Positions 34,080-45,310 of a DNA stretch of 64,000 bases are shown here, in pieces. Within the stretch, counting starts at the first letter, position 1. Every line of letters begins with the position of its first letter. The position numbers and the translations under genes are program-made. The DNA is taken from NCBI RefSeq assembly GCF_037893015.1, contig NC_133663.1, positions 139,198,553-139,262,552 on the forward strand, given 5' to 3'. This stretch comes from Macrotis lagotis (lineage: Eukaryota; Chordata; Mammalia; Peramelemorphia; Peramelidae). The notes below the pieces were generated by a model. The model saw nothing but the letters and a program-made list of their open reading frames with translations, did no database searches and had not been told where the DNA came from.

Positions 34080-34839
34080 TCAGGGGCAGAGCCAAGATGT
34101 TGGCAGAAGAATAGCCTTTCCTAGGAGCTCTCTCCAAAATATTTCAAAAACCTTAAAATTCACTCTAACTAAATTTTTGAGAGACAGAACCCACAGAAAG
34201 ATACAGTGAGGCAATTCTCCGGTCCAAGATAACCTGGAAAATAGTGAGAAGGATCTGTTCCACAAGGTTGGAGGGGGACAGCTCCCTGGAGTACAGGATC
34301 TTCAGCCTTCTGGGAACAGCACCAAAGCCACCTGGGTTCCTGGAAGCCCCAACTCCTGGCAGCCGAAGCAGTTTCCTGACTTACAAGATCAGCAGGGAGA
34401 AGTCTGCTGAGCAAGCACAAAGCCCAGGTCAGCACGGCTCTCCTCAGTGCAGCCACAGCCCTCAGTGCCACGCAGATCCCAGGAAATGGAAGCAGGCCCA
34501 CAGAGCCAACAAGCAGGAGCCACCAGGTAACTATTCCCTGAGTGCTCAGCCCACAGAAGCTAAGGGAGTAGAGGGAGACAGCTGAGGTCTGTCCCCTGTC
34601 CCTGGGACAGGACTCTGAGGCCTTGATAACATTCAGACCCTGGTCACAGCCTGGGCCCTTATAGAGCAAGGACTTTCCTAATAGCCCTGGGGCAGAGGGG
34701 TGAGCTTGTGGTCACTCACAGGCCTGGAGAGCAGTCAGAGCCTCCTATAAAACCTTGAAGGAACTGAGGTCCTTGCAGGGGTGTCCCAATAATACTTAAA
34801 AGTTCAGGAAGCACCCCAAACCAGTCACAGAGTGGGGAA
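34080..34839 (+). promoter_or_regulatory. 5' UTR/internal promoter region of element A
   Basis: Noticeably richer in G+C than its surroundings, with many CAG/CTG triplets, as in L1 5' UTRs that carry their own promoter. The predicted frames of 113 and 166 codons inside it have no domain and are composition artefacts. Confidence 0.6.
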
Positions 34840-35878
34840 ATGAGTAAACAGAAAAAAAAAAGAAGGAAACCTGACCATAGACAATTACTTTTGTGCCATG
34901 GAGGATCAAAACGCACAATCTGAAGATGAGAAAGTTCAAGCTTCTGCATCTAAAGACTCCAAGAAATATAGAAGTTGGGCTCAGGCTATGACAAAGCTCA
35001 AAAAAGATTTTGAAAATCAAGTAAGGGAGATAGAAGAAAAATTGAGAAGAGAAATGAGAGAGAGATGCAGGAAAAACATGAAAATGAAGTCAGCAGCTTA
35101 GTCAAGGAGATCCAAAAAAATGCTGAAGAAAATAACATATTAAAAACCAGTTTAGGATAAAACAGTTAAAAAAGTCATTGAGGAGAAGAATGCTTTAAAA
35201 AGCAGAATTGGCCAGATGGAAAAAGAGATAAGAAAGCTCTCTGAGGAAAACAAATCCTTCAGAAGTAGAATGGAGCTAAAGGAAGTTGATGGCTTTGCAA
35301 GAAATCAAGACACAATAATTCAACCCCAAAAGAATGAAAAACTAGAAGAAAATGTGAAATATCTCACTGAAAACAACTGATCTAGAAAACAGATTCAGAA
35401 AAGATAATTTAAAAATTATTTGGCTACCTAAAAGTCATGATCAGGAAATGAGCCTTGACTTCATTTTTAAAGAATTTTTATAGGAAAATTGCCCTGATAC
35501 ACTAGAGGCAGAGGACAGAGCAGAAATCAAGGGAATCCACCTATCTCCCCTGGAAAGAGATCCAAAAAAAAAAAAGCAATCCCTAGGAATATTAAAGCCA
35601 AGTTCTAGAACTCCCAAGTCAAAAAGAAAATGTTACAAGCAGCCAGAAGGAAACAATTCAAATACCATGGAGCTGCGGTCAGGATCACACAGGATTTAGC
35701 AGCATTCACATTAAGGGCTCATAGGGTTTGGAATATAATGTTCCAGAAGGCAAAAGAGCTTGGAATGCAACCAAGAATCAACTACCCAGCAAAACTGAAC
35801 ATCCTCCTCCAAGGGAAAAGATGGATTTTCAATGAAAAAGGGAATTCCAAATATTCCTGTTTAAACAACCAGAGCTGA
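34840..35878 (+). pseudogene. L1 ORF1-like nucleic-acid-binding protein, broken copy (element A)
   Basis: ORF1p coats L1 RNA as a trimer and chaperones it. The start ATG at 34840 opens a Lys-rich stretch that shifts frame before the acidic segment (SEDEKVQASASKDSKK, from about 34919). A coiled-coil-like Lys/Glu region follows (KLKKDFENQVREIEEKLR), then the RRM region, and the C-terminal domain at 35630-35878 with the conserved-looking FKYHGAAVRITQDLAA and MQPRINYPAKLN stretches. At least four stops or shifts break it, and a stop (TAA, 35098-35100) ends the coiled-coil frame. Compared with element B the order is identical. Not functional. Confidence 0.85.
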
Positions 35879-36420
35879 ACAGAAAGTTTGATCTTCAAAT
35901 ACAGGACTCTGGAGAAGTAGAGAGAGGGTGGATGAGAAGGGAAAATTATGAGGGACTTAATGATGATGAAATTGCATGTATTCCTGCATGGAAATATGAT
36001 AATGATAATACTCATATGAACTTTCTCATTTAATAGAGCAGGTAGAAGGAGCTTTTATAGATGAGGCACAAGAGAGAGCTGAATTTGAAGGTATAATACA
36101 TTCTAAAAATGGAGTCAGTGGATGAAAGGGAAATGTACTAGGGGAAAGAGAAAGGAGAGGTAGAATATGTAAGATATTTTATGTAAAAGAGTCAAGAAAT
36201 AGTTTTTGCAATGGTATGGAAGTGGGCGAAGGTAAGGGGGATTGAGGGAGCCTTTATTCTCATTGGAAATGGTTCAGAGAAGAAACAGCATACACACTCA
36301 ATAAGGTATAGAAATCTCGAAGAAAATGGAGAGAAGGGGGACAAGGGGAGGGGAGGGGGCATGTGGGCAATAGAGGAGAGGGTAGATCATAGGAGAAGGT
36401 AATCAGATATAACACATTTT

Positions 36421-36572
36421 CTTTTTTACTTTCTGCAAAGTGGTGGGATTGGTTGGCTTGTCCAGGACCATGTGGCTGGGTGGTTGCTGGGTTTCTGGGG
36501 TGGGATGTGGGCCTGGGGTCTCTTGGCCCAGGGCGGGTGCTCTAACTGATGTGCCATTTGGCTCCCCCACAG
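36421..36572 (-). mobile_element. SINE embedded in the 3' region of element A
   Basis: Antisense SINE, G-rich and diverged: TTCTGCAAAGTGGTGGGATT, AGGACCATGTGGCTGGGTGG, and head TGTGCCATTTGGCTCCCCCA. Flanked by CACATTTT at 36413-36420 and 36573-36580. Element B has a SINE at the matching place, so the insertion predates the spread of both. Confidence 0.8.
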
Positions 36573-36903
36573 CACATTTTAGAAGAGGGACAGAGTGAAA
36601 AGAGAAAGAAAATATAATAGATGGTAGTGGAGATGAATGAATGGAGGGACATACAATCAGCAACAGCAACTGTGGAAAAATATGGAGGTAACTTCTAAGA
36701 TGGACTTATTTTAAAGAATGTGATAAACCCAAGACAGAGTTGATGGCATCAGAACACAAAATGAAACACTTTTTTTTCTTTCTTTCATTTTTATTTCTCA
36801 TGAGGTTTTATATTTTTGTTGGGGGAGGGGTATTATGTTTACTCTTACAAAAAGGATATTTTAGTAATGTGTAAATAAAGAAAATATTTTGTAAAATAGA
36901 ATA

Positions 36904-37399
36904 AAAGCTAGTCTACCTCACCCCCTATTTTTGACTGACTTTTTTTACTTCAGATGGTAAAGCTATGTGATTGTGATGCAGGGAAATGATGTAGAGAATT
37001 ATGAATGTAGCTGTAATGATGGTGGAATCTATTGATTGTGGAGGGCTGTTTTCCCCTGAGATGTAAGCTGACCTTGATTGCTGATTGTATCCTGTTGCTC
37101 CTTGACTCTTTTGTTTTGTATCTTGTCCCTCATTTTCCTCTTCATCTAGTCTTGGCCATAATGCTAGTGTGACAGGAAATGACATGTTGAACTTGGTGGT
37201 TAAGCACCTTGGGACAGGAAGGACCTTACCATAGCTTAGCATTAGAAGATACCTGGTTCAAGGTATAAAACCACTCCCAAAGCACTGCCCCATGCCCAAC
37301 CTACCACAGAAGAGTATTTAACAGGAAGCACCACAGTTTCTGCCCTTCCTTCCCACCCCTTTTTCCTCTTCTTCTTCGACTCTGGCAAGGTGAGTTTTT
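36904..37399 (+). repeat. LTR-like element, family R3, copy 1, left part
   Basis: From about 37168 the text (TGTGACAGGAAATGACATGT, TATAAAACCACTCCCAAAGC, CTACCACAGAAGAGTATTTA) aligns with the block at 50.58-50.80 kb. TATAAAA at 37264-37270 is a TATA box candidate. The left boundary is uncertain (between 37000 and 37168). The element is split by an L1 and resumes at 38287. Confidence 0.6.
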
Positions 37400-37412
37400 C
37401 TAATGCTTTCTT

Positions 37413-38271
37413 TTTTTCCAATTTATTTATTTATTTTCATCCATTTGTACATGCATATTTTAAAGTTACAAAATTTCCCTCCACCCTTCCTTCCCACCCC
37501 CCTCCCCTCAGCAGAGAATAGCAAGGTTAACGTTTTACACACATATTTTGTTAAACATATTTACAAAATAGTAATTTTTGGCATGAGGGACTAGGATTAA
37601 GGGAAAGAGATATATAAGAGATACGTTTTATAAAGTGTTCATCAGATTCTGAAGGTTTGTTGTTTTTGTTTTCTGTGTGGTGTGTTTTGTTTTGTTTTTC
37701 CCATTTGGTTGGCGATAATATAGTCCATAACCAGTCAAATAGAATTGTGCTAGCTCTCTAGACTGTCCAGAGGAGCTGCTTCCATCAAGGTTGTTCATCT
37801 CATAATGTTGATGTGTACATTGTTCTCTTGGTTCTGCTCCCTTCATTCAGCATCAGTTCCTTCTCTAGAGTCTGACCCTTTATGGTTTCTTATAGAACAA
37901 TAAGATTCCATAGTATTCATTTACCATAACTTATTTAGCCATTCCCCAATTGATGGGCATCCCCATCTTTGCCACTAAAAAAGAGTTGCTATGAATATTT
38001 TGGAAAATGTAGGACTTTTCCCATTTTTTACAATTTCTTCTGGGTATAGTCCTAGAATTGAAAATGCTGGGTCAAAAGGTATGAATAGTTTTATTGCTCT
38101 TTGGACATAGTTCCATATTATTCTCCAGAAAGTATGGATCCATTCACAATTTCACCAGCAATGCATCAATATCCCAATCCTCCCACAACCTCTCCAACAT
38201 TGATCATCTACCCTTTTTCCTCATTTGGGCTAATCTAATAGGTGTGAGACAATACCTCATTGTTGTTTTAA
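37413..38271 (-). mobile_element. 5'-truncated L1 3' end inside LTR R3
   Basis: Antisense L1: A-tail as poly-T at the left, then the 3' UTR, then the end of ORF2 (TGGGTATAGTCCTAGAATTG, GCTGGGTCAAAAGGTATGAA, AGGTGTGAGACAATACCTCA). The target duplication is CTAATGCTTTCTT (37400-37412) against CTAATGCTCTTTCTT (38272-38286), identical but for a 2-bp difference. Confidence 0.92.
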
Positions 38272-38286
38272 CTAATGCTCTTTCTT

Positions 38287-38445
38287 AGGCCACGTGGAGC
38301 ACCATGAGCCTCCCCAAGCCAGATGGCCAGACTAAGCCAAGCCTCATGGCTGCCTCTCTGTCTCTCTCTATCTCTCACGTTTACTCAAACTTCAACTAGT
38401 CTATCAATAAAGTGGCTACTGCTTTTCTAGGAGTTTTAAGCTTTA
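38287..38445 (+). repeat. LTR-like element, family R3, copy 1, right part
   Basis: Continues the R3 element: CACCATGAGCCTCCCCAAGC, a CTCTCTCT run, then ATCAATAAAGTGGCTACTGC with AATAAA at 38406-38411. The end near 38445 is estimated. Confidence 0.55.
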
Positions 38446-38734
38446 TTATTTGTAATAATTTGCCATAATAGCTTTAACATCTCAGAGAGTGTATGAATTC
38501 ATTTGCCTTTTCAGTGACCCCCAAATTCCTGTGCTTATCTTGTTACTCTTGATCCCATCAACAGCAATTGGACTGTTTTGTTCTGCTTCTTGCAAAACTC
38601 TTACTCTTAACCTTTTATTACTAAAGGGAGGGAAAATGCAAGAAGGATATTTATTATTTGGGCCTTTGACAAATTTCATGAATTCCCAAATGAAGACTTC
38701 TTTTTCCCTTACAGTTCTGTCTATAGGTAACTAG

Positions 38735-38889
38735 ATGTATAATGGATAGACTCCTGGACTGGAATCAAGAAGACAAGTTCAAATATGACCTCAGACACAT
38801 TCTAACTCTTTTACTCTGAGGAAGTCACAGAATCTCTACCTGACTCAGTTTCCTTTTCTGTGAAGGGGGAATAATAATAGTACCTGTGA
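38735..38889 (+). repeat. Core SINE, 5' part, split
   Basis: TAACTAGATGTATAATGGAT, GACCTCAGACACATTCTAAC and CTGACTCAGTTTCCTTTTCT, ending GGGAATAATAATAGTACCTG. Its 3' part is at 39540-39650. Confidence 0.75.
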
Positions 38890-39537
38890 AAATTACTGAG
38901 TTTTTGATCTCCACAGAGGAGGCTGTTAAGATTTCACAGATCTCTACTAGTATAGTACATCACAAAGTCCGGGGTCTCTGGGCTATTGGTAAGGCTGAAA
39001 GGCACAAAGCTAGATGCAGCAATGTGGGAGTGAGACAAAAGGGAAGATAAAACAATTGATCTGACCAGTCACCAAACTGGAAGAGTTCTTTTAATCCGTT
39101 CTAAAGATATTAGAACTGAGACTAGACCTAAACCAGCTCCAACAGTCCAGGTTGACCCAAGGTGCCTGGCCTTTCACAAGTATGCAGACTTAACTAGGTT
39201 CATGCACAGTAATCCATACACCCCCTGTGATGACTGAGGCTCATCAGCATAGCATGTGTCACACGACCAGGGTGGGGGAAGAATGGGGTGGGCATGCCAA
39301 TTAGATTGTACCCCAGTTGACTCTGACCAATTGCTGGCTCAGAATAGAGGAGTAAGCCTCTCACACTGTACATGAGACAGGACATTGTCACAATTCGGGG
39401 TGCTCTCTACTAAGGGAATGGCCTTTTTCTGCAGGAGTGTTTTAGTAAAAGAACGCTTCAGTCACTCTAGGCTAAGTTTCATTATTTGGAATCATGTGAA
39501 CCTACTTTTGGAAAAAAAGGTTATGATTTCACTCATT
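38890..39537. repeat. About 645-bp insertion in a SINE, unassigned
   Basis: Separates the two halves of a core SINE. TAATAGTACCT at the left and TAATAGCATCT at the right may be an 11-bp duplication with two differences, or simply SINE text. The insert lacks a poly(A) tail and coding frames. A minus-strand LTR (rc start TGTGACAATGTCCTGTCTC) is possible. Confidence 0.45.
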
Positions 39538-39650
39538 TCTAATAGCATCTAATTCCCCCAGGGTTGTCCTGAGGATAAAATGAGATGCTATTAGTAAAGC
39601 ACTTTACAAACTTTAAAGCACTGTATAAATGCTAGTTATTAGATGACCTC
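39538..39650 (+). repeat. Core SINE, 3' part
   Basis: CCCCCAGGGTTGTCCTGAGG, AAGCACTTTACAAACTTTAA and GCACTGTATAAATGCTAGTT are the classical core-SINE/MIR-type 3' segment. Confidence 0.8.
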
Positions 39651-40021
39651 TGAAGTCCCTTCAGAGCATAAGATATTTTAATAAAGAAATAAATTATATA
39701 AAACTTGATAATACTATTATTGAGTAAAGTAATTTCAATTCCATATGTAATAAATTTATTCAAGCCTATGTTTAAAAGAGCTTTATCCTTTGCTAAATTT
39801 TTCCAGACTTCACTTGCCCCATGATTCTCTTCCTTTTAAGATGTAGAAGCAAATTTATACTATACCTTCCAAGTTCTGTTGACTGAAATCAAAAGTCTCT
39901 TTTTCAAATCTCAGGTTAATTCTTAGACTAGGAAGGAGCCTGTGGAGAAAATTTTCGCATATGGTTCTCCACCTACATCATGTCATAGAACTTAACTATT
40001 TGATATCCTTTTTCCTTCCTT
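39651..40021. other. Unannotated DNA
   Basis: No gene or repeat supported. Confidence 0.4.
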
Positions 40022-40172
40022 TTTTAAAATTTCATGTATTTAAGGTAATGGGGTTAAGTGACTTGTCTAAGGTCACATAGGTAATTATTAAATGTCTGAG
40101 GCTGGGTTTGAACTCAGGTCCTCCTGACTCCAGGGCTGGTACTCTATTCATTATGCTACCTAGCTGCCCCTC
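40022..40172 (-). mobile_element. Marsupial SINE
   Basis: Antisense: poly-T, GGTAATGGGGTTAAGTGACT, TTTGAACTCAGGTCCTCCTG, head ATGCTACCTAGCTGCCCCTC. Confidence 0.93.
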
Positions 40173-40195
40173 TTTCCTTCTCAAGCATGCACGTG

Positions 40196-40196
40196 C

Positions 40197-40242
<46 letters not shown>
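40196..40242. repeat. (CA)n microsatellite
   Basis: CATACATACA then a pure CA run, just beyond the head of the SINE. Source of Thr/His and Cys/Val pseudo-ORFs. Confidence 0.97.
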
Positions 40243-40244
<2 letters not shown>

Positions 40245-41537
40245 GTTTTCCCAACACTTAAAAAGAATAAAATCCTATCCTCAAAATGGGTCATTCTCAA
40301 AGTTAAAGAACTGCAAGTAAGAGAGGAAATTACTGAAATTGAAACAGTGATTAGAATTGATTTGAGGGACAGAAATAGCCAAAGTGTTTTCATGTAGATG
40401 GATGACTGAAGTAAATGGGATTTAAATTTCTTTGGAAGCAAGGAGGTTGAAGAACCTTGGAGGTAGGACAAAAAGACGGATGATACACATGCTAACACAT
40501 ACACACAAACATATACACATGTACACACAGAGTATATTCCTTATATTTAGATTTATTATTTATATTTTATTTATTTATATTTAGATTCTTCTGTTGACTT
40601 TTAGTAATCTTTCATTCAGCTACATATACTTTTTTTTAAACAAGGCTCTTTTCCTTAGAATGTTGGTTTCAGTGCATTTCTGTATATCAAGGATAATATC
40701 AAAACTTCACAAATCATATGGGACTCAACATTCTATACAGTTCTGAGGAATCCTTATCAGACAAATTTAGAATAAAATCCAATTTAGCTATAATGATTCA
40801 TGGTTGACTGAAAATATAGAATAATCTTACCTGTATGAAAATAGTAAAGGTTAAATTGTCAATAAAATGTTTGAGCCTTATGTTGGTGAAATAGCACAAT
40901 TTAATAAACTCAAGTCATAACCATTCAGTGTCTTAGGTAACACACCATAAAAATGCACTGTGTAAATACAAATGGGAAAGACACAAGATAAGATTTCAGT
41001 TACTGGAGTTATGATTTGATTTCATTTTGAAAGAAATTTGAAAAACCATCCCATATAAGTCTAATAGCTTCTATTAAATTTGATTACTTCTGTATTGTGT
41101 CAGAAATACATGCCATCAGTGATTGCATCAGAAAGAACCTAGGGCATTAACTTTATTTAAAAACAAGATTTGGAGGTCTATTTGTTTCTTCTGCTTACTT
41201 AAAAAGGTGAAGTGGAAGACTTTTTAAATGCAGGTCTTCTCATTTTTTTTCCTCCTTCTCCTTTAAAGAACAAATAGGAGTTGTCACTACACACATTTGT
41301 AGTGTATCACTGGTGATTTTGTACTGAAGTAGTACAGAATATCCTGCCTTTGCAAGTTTAACTTTTCTCTACTCCTTTCCTGATAACGGTAGTAAATATC
41401 ATTCTAATACTTAAAGAAAAGGAAGGTATAAAAAAAAAGATGTGATTGGGTGGTTTCCAGATTTAATATATAATGAATCCATTATTAAAGTTCCAATAAT
41501 TCAATTATTCAATATTAATGGCTATTCACTTTATTAA
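40243..41537. other. Unannotated DNA
   Basis: A short CACA cluster lies at 40492-40528. No gene recognised. Confidence 0.4.
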
Positions 41538-41547
41538 AATTAAAAAG

Positions 41548-41692
41548 GGGCAGCTAGGTAGTGTAGTGGATAGAGCACCAGCTCTGTAGTCAGGAGGACT
41601 TGAGTTCAGATGTGATCTCAGATACTTAATAATAATTATCTGGTAGTGTGACCTTGGGCAAGTCACTTAACCCCATTGGCTAGCAAAAAAGT
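41548..41692 (+). mobile_element. Marsupial SINE, full length
   Basis: Head GGGCAGCTAGGTAGTGTAGT and tail CCCCATTGGCTAGCAAAAAA. Exact 10-bp duplication AATTAAAAAG at 41538-41547 and 41693-41702. Confidence 0.95.
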
Positions 41693-41825
41693 AATTAAAA
41701 AGCCATTAATTAACTCTTGGTATTTTCTGTCTCCTTCCATTTCCTGATTATCCTTTTAAAAAAATTCAAATGGTATCAAATTTATAGAAAATGATTTATT
41801 AAATAGTTCCAAATGTAAGTTCCCC

Positions 41826-41973
41826 AATTTTTTTTTGGCAAGTCAATGGGGTTAAGTGACTTGTCTAAGGTCACACAGCTAGGTAATGGTTAAGTATCTG
41901 AGGTCCTTTTTGAGCTCAGGTCCTCTGGACTCCAGGGCTTGTGTTCTATCCACTGCATAACTTAGCGGCCCCA
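41826..41973 (-). mobile_element. Marsupial SINE
   Basis: Antisense: poly-T, GCAAGTCAATGGGGTTAAGT, CAGGTCCTCTGGACTCCAGG, head CATAACTTAGCGGCCCC. Imperfect TTCCCCAATTT / TTCCCAAATTT repeats flank it. Confidence 0.92.
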
Positions 41974-42344
41974 TATATTCCCAAATTTGACATATAAAAT
42001 CTATATCTATTGCAAGTGGTCATTTTTGGTCAGAGCCCACATGCTTATGCCCATACTAATTTATTTTCCTTTTCAATGAGATTTACTTTTAGAAAAGTAA
42101 TCTTTATTTGGCATTTCAGTTTTTCTTCTTTAAATAAATGTATAAAGAACCCTAGTGTTTTTGTGTACAAAATAGAAGTTATTACTTGTTATTTTCCTGT
42201 TTTTTAATATATGTATGAATGGATTGACTTTCACACATACAAAATTGTTTTAGGAAACTTAAATTTTTTTTTATTTTAATGTAAGATTTCTCTTTCTTCC
42301 ATTGTACCTAATCATTTTCATTGAATATACTAAAATTTCATATA

Positions 42345-42363
42345 GTTGTGGGGGGGGGGAGGA
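42345..42363. repeat. Short poly-G run
   Basis: TGTGGGGGGGGGAGGAG. Simple sequence only. Confidence 0.8.
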
Positions 42364-42424
42364 GCAGGTTTGAGCAGGGAGTCAAATAGAAAAAGTAAAA
42401 CTCCATTTTTAACAGTTTCCTGCT

Positions 42425-42427
<3 letters not shown>

Positions 42428-42462
<35 letters not shown>
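42428..42462. repeat. (GT)n microsatellite
   Basis: Pure GT array of about 17 units. Confidence 0.97.
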
Positions 42463-42463
<1 letters not shown>

Positions 42464-44865
42464 TTAACTTTAGATTATAAACTCTTTGAGGAAAACTTTC
42501 CATAAAACTTGCTCACTCAGTAAAATTGTTAGCCCATTCAAATACTTGCTAAAAATTCTGCCTATGTAGCAATCCTCTGAAATGTCAGTCTTGTAAAAAG
42601 CAGTGGTCCCACAGAAATTTGGCCTGTTGGGGAAACAAAATGTTCTTTGAGGGTCTATTAGCTTATCAAAGAGCTGCCTAAGGCTCTTGTCTTTTTCTTT
42701 AGGTATCTTTGATCTGCCAATCAAACCGCCAGTTACATTTTTCTACCCTCAGGCTACTCTAGATTTATTCTACCCTCTTCATTTTTCTATTGATGACATC
42801 ACTGCCACCCAAATTGAGAAGGATGCATAGGAAAAATTTAGTCTGGGAGTTATCAAGACACTATGACTACCTTCAGTCTTGAGCAAGGCAGGTGGAAACA
42901 AATGCACTTGCATTCCTTATTTAGATCTTGATGTTTTATTTTGCCATCTTAATTTTATGTGTTTTCTTTATTGGGAGTGATAGCGAAAGATATTTGGATT
43001 AGACCTGTGTTAAGAAGATGGTTGTTAGATATAATTTCACAATATTCTACCCTACATTCAAATTCCTGCTTAATATCTGTAAGAAATGGGTACTCCCCCT
43101 CTTTATTATTGCTTTTTAAAATATTCATTTGTTTACCCTGACAGCTGCTTTGGCACATCTAAATGCAGACGGCATGGGACTACTAGCTTAAAGCAACAGT
43201 ACTATACTTCCAGCCGATTATTCACATATTTCTACATTCAGAAAGATGTCTCTGCAGGGAAGAACTCTTATCTTTTCCATTCCACACATGTTTAAGCTTC
43301 TAAATTTTGTTCTTGCCAGCAGAGATTTGCTGTAGCGCACATAATTTGATGTTTGAACTTCACCTGTTAATGACATACATCATGCTCAAGGCTCAGAAAG
43401 CTCACTGAGCTCATTTTTATTTTAAATTTGGCGACTTGTGCTTAGAATGCGTGCCTAGGGAATGGTGTTTCTTGCAACTTGTAATGACTATGTGAAAGGT
43501 GATACTGATGTGATGTTAGATGGAAGTTCTGTTTCAAGCTGTCCTTTATATTTATTCCCATCTCATGTAAAAAAGGTCTTTTTTTCTTTTACTTTAAAAT
43601 AGCCAAAGGCTCTCAATAGATCCACAAATTGTTATATTGTTTGTCCATCTAAGGTACAGTATTATATGTTTATCTTTTCTATTGTTACTATATGAGATGA
43701 GAAATTCCTAAAGGAAAGGAAAATGGAACTGGAATTGACTTTGGATGTAAGAGAAAGTAGCTAAATAAAATGAGGGTTATTTTCTCTCTCTTCTTTCTCT
43801 TTAAAATACAAGTCTCCCTATCTCCCTGTCAGTAAACCTAAAGTTCTATAATAGTTAACAGTTGAGTTACTACAAGTTTTGGTGACTTCCACATCAAAGA
43901 AAAATCCAAGTCCTTTTCTGATGGACCATTTCTTAGAGATGTTGCAGAAGAGTTTTTATGTAATATGTAGGGAGAACTGTTAAGCTTACCTCTAACTCTG
44001 GCACACTATTCATTTTGTTGCAGGAGAAATTAGTGTCCCCAATAAAGATTGAGAACTCTTGTGAAAATGAAAGAATTCATTACTAGCCCTGGAATTGAAA
44101 TAGCTCAGAATTTATTTTATAAGCCTGCAAAATTCACAGATTAAAACAAAGGACTAGGCAAGGTACCTGATGGAAAGAGGGAAAGGCAAGGCATGAATGG
44201 GCTGAGACTTGAGTGAGGATCCTGCCATGGAGAGGAGGCTTTAAGCTTGAGAACAAAATTTTAGGTAAGATTTCCTGAGCATAAGAGAAGAAGGAATAGA
44301 GAGGCCATAGCTCTTCAGAGGTGTAGACTGGGAGCTTGTGGTTCTAGTTTAGAGAGAATGGCCATCCTTCTGAGGAAAGAAGTAAAAAGAGAGATTCTCA
44401 CCAGTGAGATGTCAAAGTTAAAGTCCAAAGAAAGTTGTTTTTTTTTTTTAACATTTCAGAGGTTACAAAGATCAGTAAGATTACAGGATTTAACAGTGGA
44501 AAAAGGATTACAACATTTTTTTTCAAATTATAATATTTCCTATGGCCATGATTCCCTATATCAATTTCATCTTATATATAACCATTAAAGGATCATTCTT
44601 AAGAGGAAAGCAGCCCTTATTTTATTTGTAGGTCACCTTCATTAGGCACTGTTATTATCCTTCTTTTCTTCCAGACTTTTTGTTCTTTACCAAAATTATG
44701 TTTTTTAACATGGTTTCTTAAGCAGAGAAAAGACTGAATATAGATAATTGTGAAGGGCACCAGAAGTACATCTAATTCTAAAAGAATTTATCCAATGCTA
44801 TTTGGTTACTTCCCAAACCAATTCTTCTGTCATATTGTTATCTTTACAAACAAAATCTTAAAAAA
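42463..44865. other. Longest stretch without a called repeat
   Basis: About 2.4 kb. The frames at 42470, 42955, 42959, 43086 and 44358 show no recognisable domain or splice framework. 44030-44280 is purine-rich with AGAATTTATTTTATAAGCC, possibly an antisense LTR polyadenylation region. If a conserved non-coding element exists in the window, this is a place to look. Confidence 0.35.
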
Positions 44866-44869
44866 ATAG

Positions 44870-45310
44870 GGTTGAAATAAAAGACAGAAAATATGGGTTA
44901 GACATTAAGTTTTATTCTCTAGGATTTACCATTAACCTATAGGTGGAGATCATTCTAGTAGTGACCTTCCCAAGCTGAGGGAGATCAGAAAACTTATACA
45001 GCAGCAAGGGGAGGAGAACAGAATAACAGGAGTAGACTAAACCTTGAACTTCTCTGGAGACCATTCTATTATTTAACATCAAAGAAAAGCATCCTTCTAC
45101 AAAGCTATCTTGCCTGTGGTTAGGCAGGTACTCTTTTCCAAGTCTACTAGAGGACACATTTTTTTTCCTGGATTAAGTAGGACTGGACAAGTCTTCCTTT
45201 CAAAGTCTAATGGAAAACACATTCCATTCCTCATAATAGCTAAGAAGATCAATCTTTGACCAGGAAAATAGTAAAAACTTAAAATAACTGTTATTCTTTG
45301 ACCTGATCTA
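44870..45310 (-). repeat. LTR-like repeat family R1, copy 2
   Basis: Same order as 30150-30840: GGGTTAGACATTAAGTTTTA, ATTAACCTATAGGTGGAG, ACCATTCTATTATTTAACAT, GGACACATTTTTTTTCCTGG, TAATAGCTAAGAAGATCAAT and a TTGACC end. TTTTATT near 44910 gives AATAAAA on the minus strand, suggesting an antisense LTR. No target duplication found. Confidence 0.6.

Larger units (their letters stand above)
34080..36903 (+). mobile_element. HAL1-like element A (L1 5' UTR + ORF1, no ORF2)
   Basis: Begins GTCAGGGGCAGAGCCAAGAT, the marsupial L1 5' start, mirrored in element B. Layout: GC-richer 5' UTR (34080-34839), broken ORF1 (34840-35878), then a 1-kb 3' region with no endonuclease or reverse transcriptase. The 3' region contains an antisense SINE at 36421-36572 and ends in an A-rich tail near 36903. 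AGAATAA occurs at both borders as a possible short duplication. The text after ORF1 (GAGGGACTTAATGATGATGA, ATGCATTTTGGT-like spacer, GAACTTTCTCATTTAATAGA) aligns with element B over its whole length, so the lack of ORF2 is inherited. Such 'half-L1' elements are known in mammals, and this would be a marsupial member. Confidence 0.8.

Noticed and set aside
34169..34669. 166-codon minus-strand frame
   Set aside because: Lies antisense in the GC-rich 5' UTR of element A. It has no homologous frame at the matching place in element B, so it is composition-driven.
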